Shown here one piece after another: positions 23,915 through 31,929 of a DNA stretch of 64,000 nucleotides. Source of the stretch: Clostridiales bacterium FE2011 (lineage in GTDB: Bacteria; Bacillota; Clostridia; Christensenellales; Aristaeellaceae); NCBI GenBank assembly GCA_017569305.1, contig CP069418.1:2356001-2420000 (forward strand), read 5' to 3'. Numbering within the stretch: position 1 is the stretch's first letter; every line of letters begins with the position of its first letter. The translations under genes were made by a program, and so were the position numbers. The notes below the pieces were generated by a model. The model worked only from the letters and a program-made list of their open reading frames with translations. It had not been told where the DNA came from and ran no database searches.

Positions 23915-23945
23915 AACGAAGGGGACGGTTCTTACCGTTCCCTTT
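23915..23945 (+). repeat. Repeat family D, half copy
   Basis: GAACGAAGGGGACGGTTCTT then ACCGTTCCCTTTTTCC: only the left half of the hairpin at 20287, placed between promoter and gene. Confidence 0.7.
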
Positions 23946-24019
23946 TTCCTTTTTTTGACGCCATGCATCAAAACCGTTGATCCGTTCGTTTATTCTGTGG
24001 AACCTTCAAAGGAGTACAG

Positions 24020-25153
24020 ATGATCAACATGAAAAAGATGATTCCATGGCTGCTGGTTTTCCTGGTGCTTTTCTCCGCTTTGTCATCTGCCTTCGCGGAT
24101 CCGCTGGGCTTCGGCGTCGTGAACAATACGGATGTGGCGCTCCGCAAAGCTCCGGGTGGGCAGAAGATGATCCGCCTGCCGCAGGATACCTGCGTCTGGG
24201 TTCGGGACGCGAAGACGGATGACCGGGGCAGTCTCTGGTATGAGGTTAACCTGGGCTATTCTGATGACGGGACCTGCCGGAGCCGCTCCGGCTGGATGAA
24301 GGCGGAATTCATCGACGCGGGGGAGACCCTCTGGCATGATATCAGCTCCGTCAAGGCAGGCACCTATGGTATGCTGGCCTTGCGGAAAGACGGTACGGTG
24401 GAATGCGTGTGCAACGCGGACAACCGGGAGCTCCGTTCCTGGGCTGCCGGCCTTCGGGATATCCGGCAGGTCAGCCTGGCCTGGCTCGGCTGGGGCTTTT
24501 ATACTCTCGACGCCAGCGGTACCTTCCGAGACTCAAACGGCACTGTCGGGAAGGATATCCGCCTGATGAATGATTTCGGCTATCCCGTCCTGCTCACAAA
24601 GGATAACCGGCTGCTCACCGGCGGATTCGGAAACCTGGCATGGGTTTATGCCCCGGAGGAAGGCGGCAGCCGGCTGTCCGGTATAACCGCCATGACGAAT
24701 TCTGAGTACAGGCTCCTGTGCCTGTCAGGGGACGGCCGGGTATACGCCGCCCGTTCCGCGGCGGATGAGGACGCTTATCCCGAACCGGCATGGGAAAACT
24801 GGACGGATGTAATCAGCATTGGCGCAGGATCCACCGTCCTTGCCCCGGGCGGGGCGTATCAGTATACCTTTGCGGCTGTCCGGCAGGACGGCACCGTGAT
24901 GGCGGCTCCGGAGGAACTGTCGCTGCTGCTCAGCTCCTGGCGGGATATCCGGAAGGTCAGCCTCGATTCCCACTGGATCCTCGGCCTGAAAAACGACGGC
25001 ACGGCAGTGATTCTCGCACCGGACGGCACGCAAGCGCCGGATGTTTCAGGATGGTCCGGCCTCACGGATATTGGCAGCGGAGGGGACTATGTTGTCGGCG
25101 TGAAGGAAGACGGCACCCTCCTCTTCGCCGGGGAGCACAGCTTTAAGGAATAA
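24020..25153 (+). CDS. Secreted protein with SH3-like domain and RCC1-like repeats
   Basis: A 377-residue exported protein. Signal peptide MINMKKMIPWLLVFLVLFSALSSAFA. Residues about 27-95 look like a bacterial SH3 domain (VALRKAPGGQKMIRLPQDTCVWVRDAK...LWYEVNLG...GWM). From about 105 to the end there are repeated units of the form 'W-x-D-I-x-x-V-S ... L-K-x-D-G-T-V', for example TYGMLALRKDGTVECV, TFAAVRQDGTVMAA, HWILGLKNDGTAVIL and DYVVGVKEDGTLLFA, which match RCC1/BNR-type propeller repeats. Function unknown, probably at the cell surface. AAAGGAG lies 5 nt before the ATG. It shares a duplicated promoter with the EAL gene downstream. Confidence 0.75.
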   Translation: MINMKKMIPWLLVFLVLFSALSSAFADPLGFGVVNNTDVALRKAPGGQKMIRLPQDTCVWVRDAKTDDRGSLWYEVNLGYSDDGTCRSRSGWMKAEFIDAGETLWHDISSVKAGTYGMLALRKDGTVECVCNADNRELRSWAAGLRDIRQVSLAWLGWGFYTLDASGTFRDSNGTVGKDIRLMNDFGYPVLLTKDNRLLTGGFGNLAWVYAPEEGGSRLSGITAMTNSEYRLLCLSGDGRVYAARSAADEDAYPEPAWENWTDVISIGAGSTVLAPGGAYQYTFAAVRQDGTVMAAPEELSLLLSSWRDIRKVSLDSHWILGLKNDGTAVILAPDGTQAPDVSGWSGLTDIGSGGDYVVGVKEDGTLLFAGEHSFKE

Positions 25154-25173
25154 ACCTCCACAGCCACTTTCTC

Positions 25174-25202
25174 TTGACAACCCAACCCTTCGAATGAATA
25201 AT
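25174..25202 (+). promoter_or_regulatory. Duplicated promoter, copy 2 (EAL gene)
   Basis: TTGACA-N17-AATAAT with the same spacer as at 23885-23913, 48 nt before the EAL start. Confidence 0.6.
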
Positions 25203-25249
25203 AAACATGGGTTTTTATTTTTTTGTTTGTCAGGGGGCAAGGGAGTTTC

Positions 25250-27181
25250 ATGCAGTACATGAGCGAATTCTGTATCGCCGCGGTGGTGGGCACCGTGGTG
25301 CTTTTCGCGCTGTATTTCCTGAAGCGGAATTACGACACGCCGCATAACCGGCTCTTTTTCTGCATGGTCGTGATCAACCTGGTCTGCTCCTCGCTGAATA
25401 TCGTGTCCATCCACTCCATCGCGCATCCGGAGCAGTTCTCCGCCTTTATGCGCGACGCGGTGAACCTGACCTATCTGTGGTTCTACAACCTGCTGGCCGG
25501 CGTTTTCCTGCTCTATGCCGACAACCTGACGAAGATCCCGCAGCTCAAAATCCCGGTGCGGATCTTCTTCTTTTCCATTCATCTGCTGGAAACATTCCTC
25601 ATCTTCACTTCACCCGTCACAAGGTGGATCGCCTACTTTGACGAGAGCCTGGTCTATCACCGGGGCATCCTTCATCCCGTTCTTTACGCCATCGCCTATT
25701 CGGAGATCCTGGCCGGCCTCATTTTCTACTTCGTCTGCCGCAAGCGCTTCAACCATTACCAGAAGATCTCCGTTTTCTGGTATGCCGTGGTCAATTTCGG
25801 CGCGCATGCCTTCCAGCTGATTTTCCCCCGCTATGTCATCGGCAATTTCATCGCCACCCTGAGCCTGTTTTTCCTCTTCATCGCCTTTGAAAACCAGGCC
25901 TATTACCTTTTCCAGACCACCATGTGCTATAACCGCTACGCCTTTATCACCACCATCCGCCGCCTGCAGAAGCGCCGGACGCCGTACCGGATTATGGCCC
26001 TGAACATGGATTATATCCGCACATCCGCCGTGGCCTCCCGGCCCTCCACCATCGACCAGCTGACCATCATCCTCGCGGAGCGGGTGGACAGTGCCTTCCC
26101 CGGCAAGGTCTACGTCCTGTCCAATGAGTGCTTCGCCATCGTCGCGGAGGACGATTCCCCGGAGTGGGACCAGTCCGCCCGGGAGAAGGTGCAGGAGTAT
26201 TTCTCCGTTCCCTTTGTCTTTACGCAGCAGGATAAAACGGAAACCACCCGGATCTCGCCCCTCATCCGCACGATCCACGTCACGGAGCGTTTCCCGGACG
26301 GCTACGCCCTCCTGGATTACCTCACCGGCACGGAGAACACCTCTTCCGCCGCCCTCACGGACGAGGCGGTGGATACCGCCCTGGAGTCCATGCGCCATGA
26401 GCAGCAGATCCTGCATGTGATCGACAAGGCCCTGGAAAACAGGTCCTTCAAAGTCTTTTACCAGCCCATCCTGGACGTGGCCTCCGGCACCTACTGCAGC
26501 GCGGAAGCCCTGATCCGCCTGCGGGACGGCAACGGATCCTTCGTCAACCCGGAGGAGCTGATCCGTGTAGCGGAGAAAAACGGGCGCATCAACGCCGTGG
26601 GCTTGTTTGTGTTTGAGGAAGTCTGCCGCATGATCCGGGACCGGGATACGAAGCACCTGGGCATCAGCTGCGTCCAGGTCAACCTGTCGCCCCGCCAGCT
26701 GCGGGAGCCGTCCCTCGCGGACGACCTGCTGGATCTGCTGCGCAAGTACGGCCTTTCCACGGACGCCATCAACCTGGAAATCACGGAAACCGCCGAGATC
26801 ACCCGCCCGGAAAAGGAACAGGTGGTTTCCTTCATGGAGCGCATGCGGGCGGAAGGCGTCGCCTTCAGCCTGGATGATTACGGCTCCGGCTTTGCCACCA
26901 TCGGTACCCTCCTGACCTATCCGGTGAACACCGTGAAGTTTGACCGGGATATCCTCTGGAAGGCCATGACGGAGCCTTCCGCCATGACCCTCCTCAAAAC
27001 CTCCCTCAGCGCGGTCCGCGGCATCGGCAAAAAGGCCGTGGTGGAAGGCGTGGAAACCAAGGAAATGGAGCAGATGCTCCGGGAAAACGACTGCGACTGC
27101 ATGCAGGGCTTCCTCTTCTCCCGCCCCCTGGCGGAGGAGAACTTCATCCGCTTTATCCGGGAACACAATACGAAACAATAA
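25250..27181 (+). CDS. Membrane-anchored EAL-domain c-di-GMP phosphodiesterase
   Basis: Expected to hydrolyse cyclic-di-GMP. A 643-residue protein with about seven N-terminal transmembrane helices (to about residue 225), which may form a sensor. A middle domain (about 235-380) is placed like GGDEF but lacks the signature, so it is degenerate. The C-terminal EAL domain runs from about 395. Catalytic features are present: FYQPILDVASGTYCSAEALIRLR (EAL Glu), VNLSPRQL, LEITETAE, SLDDYGSGFA (metal-binding Asp pair), VKFDRDI, VVEGVET and MQGFLFSRPL. The ATG at 25250 follows GGGAG by 5 nt; a slightly longer frame upstream is less likely. It counterbalances the cyclase at 6151. A 67-nt perfect hairpin follows the gene. 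Confidence 0.88.
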   Translation: MQYMSEFCIAAVVGTVVLFALYFLKRNYDTPHNRLFFCMVVINLVCSSLNIVSIHSIAHPEQFSAFMRDAVNLTYLWFYNLLAGVFLLYADNLTKIPQLKIPVRIFFFSIHLLETFLIFTSPVTRWIAYFDESLVYHRGILHPVLYAIAYSEILAGLIFYFVCRKRFNHYQKISVFWYAVVNFGAHAFQLIFPRYVIGNFIATLSLFFLFIAFENQAYYLFQTTMCYNRYAFITTIRRLQKRRTPYRIMALNMDYIRTSAVASRPSTIDQLTIILAERVDSAFPGKVYVLSNECFAIVAEDDSPEWDQSAREKVQEYFSVPFVFTQQDKTETTRISPLIRTIHVTERFPDGYALLDYLTGTENTSSAALTDEAVDTALESMRHEQQILHVIDKALENRSFKVFYQPILDVASGTYCSAEALIRLRDGNGSFVNPEELIRVAEKNGRINAVGLFVFEEVCRMIRDRDTKHLGISCVQVNLSPRQLREPSLADDLLDLLRKYGLSTDAINLEITETAEITRPEKEQVVSFMERMRAEGVAFSLDDYGSGFATIGTLLTYPVNTVKFDRDILWKAMTEPSAMTLLKTSLSAVRGIGKKAVVEGVETKEMEQMLRENDCDCMQGFLFSRPLAEENFIRFIREHNTKQ

Positions 27182-27192
27182 TTCATAATTCA

Positions 27193-27259
27193 TGTGACAA
27201 AGGGACAGACCAACTGTCACATTCCACGAATGTGACAGTTGGTCTGTCCCTTTGTCACA
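27193..27259. repeat. Repeat family C: perfect 32-bp-arm hairpin
   Basis: Two exactly complementary 32-nt arms (starting TGTGACAAAGGGACAGACCA) with loop CAC, 11 nt after the EAL stop. The arm resembles family B (GTGAC...GGGACAGAC). Confidence 0.92.
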
Positions 27260-27407
27260 TTCCGCCGTTGGAAGTGGTTTTTCCACCATTGTTCATTGTC
27301 ATCGCGAAAAGCGATGACGAACCTTTCACTGCGTGTTCACGTTCTTTTCACCATAAAGGATTATGGTTCATCTGTACCCTCAGGTGCAAAAGAAAGGAAG
27401 ATGAACC

Positions 27408-27662
27408 GTGACAAAGGGAGAATTCATCAGGAAAATTGAAGATGCCTGGAAAATGGTCATCGCCATCAGCGGAAGAAAGTTTCAGATTGTCCGGGATGAG
27501 GAGGACTGGCTCACCATTTCGGAAAATAAACACCAGGATACAGAAAAGCACTACTCCGACACCTATGACCTGGTAAGCCGGTACAAGATCGATGGCAAAT
27601 CCCTCCGGGACTACATCGATGCCATCACCATCGAGGAATACGTCGCACTGCTCGACGCCTGA
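27408..27662 (+). CDS. Small hypothetical protein (84 residues)
   Basis: An 84-residue acidic protein of unknown family. The GTG start is preceded by AGAAAGGAAG at good distance. The sequence is well mixed and codon use matches its neighbours, with predicted helix-strand-helix content (FIRKIEDAWKMVIAI, KFQIVRDEEDWLTI, LRDYIDAITIEEYVALLDA). No motif, signal peptide or membrane segment. It stands alone, with a family A palindrome 6 nt after the stop. Confidence 0.6.
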   Translation: MTKGEFIRKIEDAWKMVIAISGRKFQIVRDEEDWLTISENKHQDTEKHYSDTYDLVSRYKIDGKSLRDYIDAITIEEYVALLDA

Positions 27663-27668
27663 AAAAGT

Positions 27669-27695
27669 GGACACTGGGGACTGTCCCCAGTGTCC
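27669..27695. repeat. Palindromic repeat family A
   Basis: A perfect 27-bp copy (centre T) starting 6 nt after the stop codon of the 84-residue protein. Confidence 0.9.
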
Positions 27696-27774
27696 ACCCT
27701 ATCGGGAACCTGGTCGGAACATCTGGACTCAAAAAGTCTGGAATGCAGTAACTACAATTGTTAATTGTTAATTG

Positions 27775-27814
27775 AAAAGCGGCCACTGGAGACTGTTCTC
27801 CAGTGGCCGCTTTT
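27775..27814. terminator. Bidirectional terminator, variant of palindrome A
   Basis: 18-bp perfect arms AAAAGCGGCCACTGGAGA / complement around CTGT, between convergent genes and touching the stop of the anti-sigma gene. The arms resemble family A with several compensated changes. Confidence 0.8.
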
Positions 27815-28746
27815 CAAATCCCCTTCCTCTGCTTCCAGGCCACCCAGCCCAGCGTCAGCAGGGCGTAGCAGGCGGCGCCGATCAGAATGATGAAGCTCAG
27901 GTCATCCTCAAAGAAGAAGCTTCTTGCGTGGAAGCCTTTGGTCAGCACATGGGCGGCCAGATAGGACACGGGCGCGAAGAAGATCTGGCGGAATACCGGC
28001 GCAACATCCTGGTTCCGGAACAGGAACCAGAGCAGTGAGGAAAGAGATGCCAAACAGCAGGCGAGGATCGCGTAGCTTCCCAAAGCCAGTCTGGGCATGA
28101 TGGTTACGCCGCCGCTCATCGGTTCGCCCCACAGCAGTTCCTGCCCGGAGCCGGAATCGTAAACCAGCCGGTCCGGAACCGGATAGAAGGTGAAGGTTGA
28201 GTAGTCCCCGGTCAGCTTTTTGCCGGGATTCCTGCCCCAGCCCTGCATGATTGCGGTGACTGTTCCGTTTTCGTCTATTTCCTGCTCTGTATTGATCCCG
28301 TTGATCTTGTTGTCAAACTGAATGGCCAGCACCTTTTCTTTCTGCTCGTCCGCATCGAGCGGGACGGGACTGCTGGTCCGCGTTTCAGCGTCTCCTCTTG
28401 TGGTGACCCCCGTTACCTTTACCAGCCCCTCTTCCCAGGTTACCTGATGCATGTCGTTAAATCGGTGGAAAGCCGAACCAAGGAGGATAAAGACGCACAG
28501 CGCCGCGATTGCCGCGGTGATCCACCGCCGCTTGTTAATCATTTTTTTCAGGCTCAGCAGCGGTTTTGCCGTATCGACGGCCGGTGCGGCCGGCGCGGCG
28601 GCTTCCGCTTTGATCTTTTCCAGCTTTTTGCTGCATTCCGGGCATTCTTCCAGGTGCTCGTCCACCAGGGCGTGCGTTTCTTCCTCAATCATGTCTTCCG
28701 CGTACAGCGGCAGCAAATCCCGGACCACAGCGCATGGGATTTTCAT
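27814..28746 (-). CDS. Anti-sigma factor with zinc finger and membrane helices
   Basis: A 310-residue membrane protein that should hold the cognate ECF sigma factor inactive. The N-terminus has the HxxxCxxC zinc motif HLEECPEC (zf-HC2/ZAS type). It is followed by a helix around residue 75-95 (RRWITAAIAALCVFILLGSAF), an extracytoplasmic sensor region of about 130 residues, and three further hydrophobic helices at the C-terminus. The gene starts 2 nt after the sigma stop, so the two are translationally coupled. The inducing signal is unknown. Confidence 0.85.
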   Translation of the reverse strand: MKIPCAVVRDLLPLYAEDMIEEETHALVDEHLEECPECSKKLEKIKAEAAAPAAPAVDTAKPLLSLKKMINKRRWITAAIAALCVFILLGSAFHRFNDMHQVTWEEGLVKVTGVTTRGDAETRTSSPVPLDADEQKEKVLAIQFDNKINGINTEQEIDENGTVTAIMQGWGRNPGKKLTGDYSTFTFYPVPDRLVYDSGSGQELLWGEPMSGGVTIMPRLALGSYAILACCLASLSSLLWFLFRNQDVAPVFRQIFFAPVSYLAAHVLTKGFHARSFFFEDDLSFIILIGAACYALLTLGWVAWKQRKGI

Positions 28747-28748
28747 GC

Positions 28749-29234
28749 TTATTCCCCCATTTCCTTTCTGATCATCGCACGGGCCCGGTGGTAGACCACG
28801 CAGGCCCAGTTGTCTGTTTTACCGAATAGCTCGCCGATATCCCGGAAGCTGAGCTGGCCCAGGGTCCGCAGGGTGAAAACCTCCCTGTACGGCTCCTCCA
28901 GGCGGTGCAGCAACCGGTGAACGTGCATGCTCTGATCCTGCCGCATAATGGATTCCTCCGGCCCGGGCGAATCATCGGAAAAGGTCTCTGCGTCGCTGAG
29001 CGGCTGCTCTTTCCTTTTCCGCTGTTCTGATATCCAGAGGTTCCTTGCGATGGAGCACAGCCAGGTCTTCAGGCTGCTTTTTCCCTGGAACTGGTCCAGG
29101 TTCCGCAGTGCCCTGAAGAAGGTTTCCTGGGTTATTTCCTCGGCGATGGCCTGGTTCCCGGAGAGGGAAAGCACATACCGGTATACCGGATCAAAATAAT
29201 CCCGGTAGATCCGGTCAAAAGAACCGTTCTGCAT
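28749..29234 (-). CDS. ECF RNA polymerase sigma factor
   Basis: A 161-residue ECF sigma factor. Region 2 is complete (YFDPVYRYVLSLSGNQAIAEEITQETFFRALRNLDQFQGKSSLKTWLCSIARNLW), and region 4 includes LEEPYREVFTLRTLGQLSFRDIGELFGKTDNWACVVYHRARAMI with the recognition helix intact, unlike the broken paralogue at 3382. The start is ATG 29234, preceded by AAAGGAGGG; a GTG further up overlaps that ribosome site. Co-transcribed with the anti-sigma gene and probably autoregulated from an ECF-type promoter upstream. Confidence 0.9.
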   Translation of the reverse strand: MQNGSFDRIYRDYFDPVYRYVLSLSGNQAIAEEITQETFFRALRNLDQFQGKSSLKTWLCSIARNLWISEQRKRKEQPLSDAETFSDDSPGPEESIMRQDQSMHVHRLLHRLEEPYREVFTLRTLGQLSFRDIGELFGKTDNWACVVYHRARAMIRKEMGE

Positions 29235-29259
29235 CTGCTTTCTCCCTCCTTTCACTTTG

Positions 29260-29288
29260 TTAGACGCACAATCTCAGAAAATCTTACA
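29260..29288 (-). promoter_or_regulatory. Putative autoregulated ECF-type promoter
   Basis: On the minus strand TGTAAG, 16 nt, CGTCTAA, ending 26 nt before the sigma start. The geometry is identical to the element before the truncated sigma gene (3327-3352). Confidence 0.5.
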
Positions 29289-29313
29289 AAAAAAAAAGAA
29301 ATAAATCAAAAAC

Positions 29314-29340
29314 GGACACCGGGGACAGTCCCCAGTGTCC
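29314..29340. repeat. Palindromic repeat family A
   Basis: 27 bp with one arm mismatch, 4 nt downstream of the stop codon of the LRR gene (minus strand). Confidence 0.88.
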
Positions 29341-29344
29341 AAAA

Positions 29345-31072
29345 TCATTCGATGACAAACCCCTTCGGATAAACCGGCAGCCTTTTCCCGGTACTCAGGA
29401 CAAGATCCTCCTCGTTTGCGTCCACGGTGGAAAACTCTTCTTCCTCCACCTCGACCCAGTCTCCCGCCTCATTTTTTTTCCAATGCTCCGCATAGGAGTA
29501 TACAAGTTTCTCGCCCTCTGCACGGCACTTCCACACGTCTCTGGCGTTCTCCCACAGGCATTCTGTCACATAGGTAGCCTCTTTCAGCGTGAGGGTCCGG
29601 GCGTCAAACCAGTAATCCACGGCGTTGTCCACATCCGGATCGCTTGGATCCGGCAGGATGATCCGCAGATAATCCTCCCCGAAGTATGCCAGCATCACCG
29701 GCAGGCTGCTCACTTCCAGGAACTGTTCGTTCACCCACTGCAGCTCCCATTCCCCGTTCAGGGCCTCAAAGCCGCACAGCAGGGTTTTTCCGCTGCTCCG
29801 GAACACGGCCACCGCATGATCCAGGTTGTATGCCACCAGCGGCTTGACCGCCATCCATTTCAGGCCCGGATTGTAACAGATCTCCGCCTCCGGGTATCCG
29901 CTTTCCCGCATCACCCGCGTGCACACTTCCGCGTATCCTTCCGCATCCATGCTTTCCACACCCTGGGGAGAGATCACATGCGGATAATTTTTCACCCACT
30001 CTGCCGCCGGTGTTCCCTCATGGGCGTGCATTACAACGGTAAAGTCGGCAATTCCCCAGTCGTTCCAGCCGAAAGCCAGGTCGCTTTTGTCTTCAAGGTC
30101 TTCCTCCTCACCTTCGCAGAACCAGGTAAAACGGATGTCATGATCCGGCCAGTATATATCTGATACTTTGTAAAGAAAGCACAATGCCTCCTCGCCGATT
30201 TTGGTCACGCTTTCCGGAATGCGCAGCGTTCCCTGAAGCTGTGTATTTCCCGTCAGCATCCAGGGCGTGATTTCTGTCAGCCCCTCAGGTATTTCCAGTT
30301 CCGCCAATGCTTCGTTGTCCAGGAATGCGCATTCATCGATATACTTCATCTTTTTCGGAAGGCGTATCCGTCTGATCTCTTTGGTTTCTGAAAAAGCAGC
30401 CTCACCGATTACCTGCACGCTGTCCGGCACAAATACGCCGGTCAGTTTTTCGTTTTCGCTAAAAGCGTACATGCAGATCTCTTCCGTACCGTCCGGGATT
30501 ACGTATCCCCCCTGTTTGCTCCGGGGACACACGACCAGTTTCTTCCTGTCTTTGGAAAACAGCACGCCGTCTATGTCACAAAAGAACGGGTTGTCCGGGT
30601 CTACTTCAATTCTTTCCAGGGCGGGACAGCAAACAAATTCCACAAAAACTTCTCCCATGTATGCCTGGCCTGGTTCATCACCCTCCTTGTAATAACGAGG
30701 ACGGAAGGAGGCGGGGAGCTTCAGGACTTTCAGGTTTTCCGGATCGTCAAAATTAATCCCTTCTGTGCCTTCCGGAACGGTATATTCCTCTTCCGTCCGG
30801 CCGCTGGGATACGTCACCAGCCATTTCCTGTCTTTGGAGAAAAGCACGCCGTCAATGGAGCAATAATACTCATTGCCTTCCTCAACAAAAATATCGGTAA
30901 CGCTTTTGTCGCTGAGCAGGTCCTCGTATTTTTGAAACCCCAGCCAGATGTCATCCTTCGAGAGGGTCACGGAGTGTTTGGTCTCCTCAGCGCATCCAGC
31001 CTGAACCAGGAAAAGAATACATACCGCCAGAACAGCCAGAACCAGCCTGCGGATTGCTTTCATGCTTTTCAT
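29345..31072 (-). CDS. Secreted BspA-type leucine-rich repeat protein
   Basis: A 575-residue exported protein. Signal peptide from MKSMKAIRRLVLAVLAVCILFLVQAG with Cys just after, so a lipoprotein is possible. Residues about 50-340 contain BspA/LRR_5 units. Two sets read 'Y/C-x-I-D-G-V-L-F-S-K-D-R-K', and several read 'IPDGTEEICMYAFSENEKLTGVFVPDSVQVIGEAAFSE'. The C-terminal 220 residues are unassigned and may be a second extracellular domain. BspA-like repeats are used for host or surface binding in gut bacteria. GGGAGG lies 8 nt before the ATG. Confidence 0.8.
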   Translation of the reverse strand: MKSMKAIRRLVLAVLAVCILFLVQAGCAEETKHSVTLSKDDIWLGFQKYEDLLSDKSVTDIFVEEGNEYYCSIDGVLFSKDRKWLVTYPSGRTEEEYTVPEGTEGINFDDPENLKVLKLPASFRPRYYKEGDEPGQAYMGEVFVEFVCCPALERIEVDPDNPFFCDIDGVLFSKDRKKLVVCPRSKQGGYVIPDGTEEICMYAFSENEKLTGVFVPDSVQVIGEAAFSETKEIRRIRLPKKMKYIDECAFLDNEALAELEIPEGLTEITPWMLTGNTQLQGTLRIPESVTKIGEEALCFLYKVSDIYWPDHDIRFTWFCEGEEEDLEDKSDLAFGWNDWGIADFTVVMHAHEGTPAAEWVKNYPHVISPQGVESMDAEGYAEVCTRVMRESGYPEAEICYNPGLKWMAVKPLVAYNLDHAVAVFRSSGKTLLCGFEALNGEWELQWVNEQFLEVSSLPVMLAYFGEDYLRIILPDPSDPDVDNAVDYWFDARTLTLKEATYVTECLWENARDVWKCRAEGEKLVYSYAEHWKKNEAGDWVEVEEEEFSTVDANEEDLVLSTGKRLPVYPKGFVIE

Positions 31073-31228
31073 ATACAGTTCCTCCCGCTTATTGTGATGT
31101 GGGGAAACGCCTCTTTGCCCATAAAACGAAATAAGTATTCTTTCTCTTCCTTGCGGCTGCAGCCGCAACTCTTCACTTATCACTCTACACTTTTCACTTA
31201 TAACCTTCAACCAATCGGAACACCAAAA

Positions 31229-31260
31229 AAACAGAGCCTGCCACCCGGCAGGCTCTGTTT
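31229..31260 (-). terminator. Intrinsic terminator after the 158-residue secreted protein gene
   Basis: 14-bp perfect arms AAACAGAGCCTGCC / complement; on the minus strand it is followed by a T run. Confidence 0.85.
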
Positions 31261-31314
31261 TCATTTGAAGGGAAAAGTTGTCAACAGATACGTCCCTCTG
31301 TCAACGTCCCTCTG

Positions 31315-31791
31315 TCAACCGTTTTCTTCCTCTATCCGTACAAGGTATACTGCGCCTTCCCGGGTCTCATCATCCGGCTCAAAGAACACCAGCATACCGT
31401 TATCAGTCAGGTAAAGGACAACAGTGCTGTCATCCTCTTCGTTGATCACTTTCAGCGATCCGTTTTCCGCATTGAATTCAACCTTCACGGGCTCAAGTTC
31501 CCCTGTGGAAGGGGCATATATAATCAATGCGTCTTCGGAGATGGTCACATTCGCCTTATCATCCACTTGTTCGGTTGCCAGCATTTCCTCCCGGGTCATT
31601 GTTCTGCCATCCTTCGCTGCAATCAGATAAAACACCCATTCGCCGATAAAGTCCTCGATTCCCTTCGCCGGGATAATCTCCGGAAGGGTAAACGCCAGGT
31701 CCTCCGCAGCGCTGACCTCACCCGCCAGCCCCGTGGCCAGGACGGAAAGCACCATCATCAGGGAAAGGATAAACGCAATCGTTCTTTTCAT
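31315..31791 (-). CDS. Small secreted protein, paralogue of 36684-37172
   Basis: A 158-residue exported protein with signal peptide MKRTIAFILSLMMVLSVLATGLAGEVSA. The mature part carries IIPAKGIEDFIGEWVFYLIAAKDGRTMTREEML, ALIIYAPSTGELEPVKVEFNAENGSLKV and VVLYLTDNGMLVFFEP, a beta-rich lipocalin-like layout. The gene at 36684 encodes the same pattern, so they are paralogues of a family I cannot name. Codon use is normal for the region. A conserved promoter-like block lies 64-100 nt upstream and is shared with two other genes. Confidence 0.7.
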   Translation of the reverse strand: MKRTIAFILSLMMVLSVLATGLAGEVSAAEDLAFTLPEIIPAKGIEDFIGEWVFYLIAAKDGRTMTREEMLATEQVDDKANVTISEDALIIYAPSTGELEPVKVEFNAENGSLKVINEEDDSTVVLYLTDNGMLVFFEPDDETREGAVYLVRIEEENG

Positions 31792-31854
31792 TTCAAAACC
31801 TCCTTACCGGGTATGTATAAACGAAGGCACCGGCGATAATCGTCAGCGCCTTCA

Positions 31855-31891
31855 GTTATATAACGATCCGCGGAGGTGTTTTCTTGCGAAA
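31855..31891 (-). promoter_or_regulatory. Shared upstream element 1 (CGCAAG-N17-CGTTATAT)
   Basis: The minus strand reads CGCAAG, 17 nt with ACCTCC in it, CGTTATATAAC. The same block precedes the genes at 31930-34002 and 36684-37172 at similar distance. The -35/-10 geometry suggests an alternative (ECF-type) sigma factor. Confidence 0.55.
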
Positions 31892-31929
31892 GAAAGTTGA
31901 CAGCAAAACCGTAACGGTGTCAGGCTCTG

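Noticed and set aside
25610..27289. 559-codon minus-strand frame opposite the EAL gene
   Set aside because: Antisense shadow; the EAL frame has all catalytic motifs and a ribosome site.
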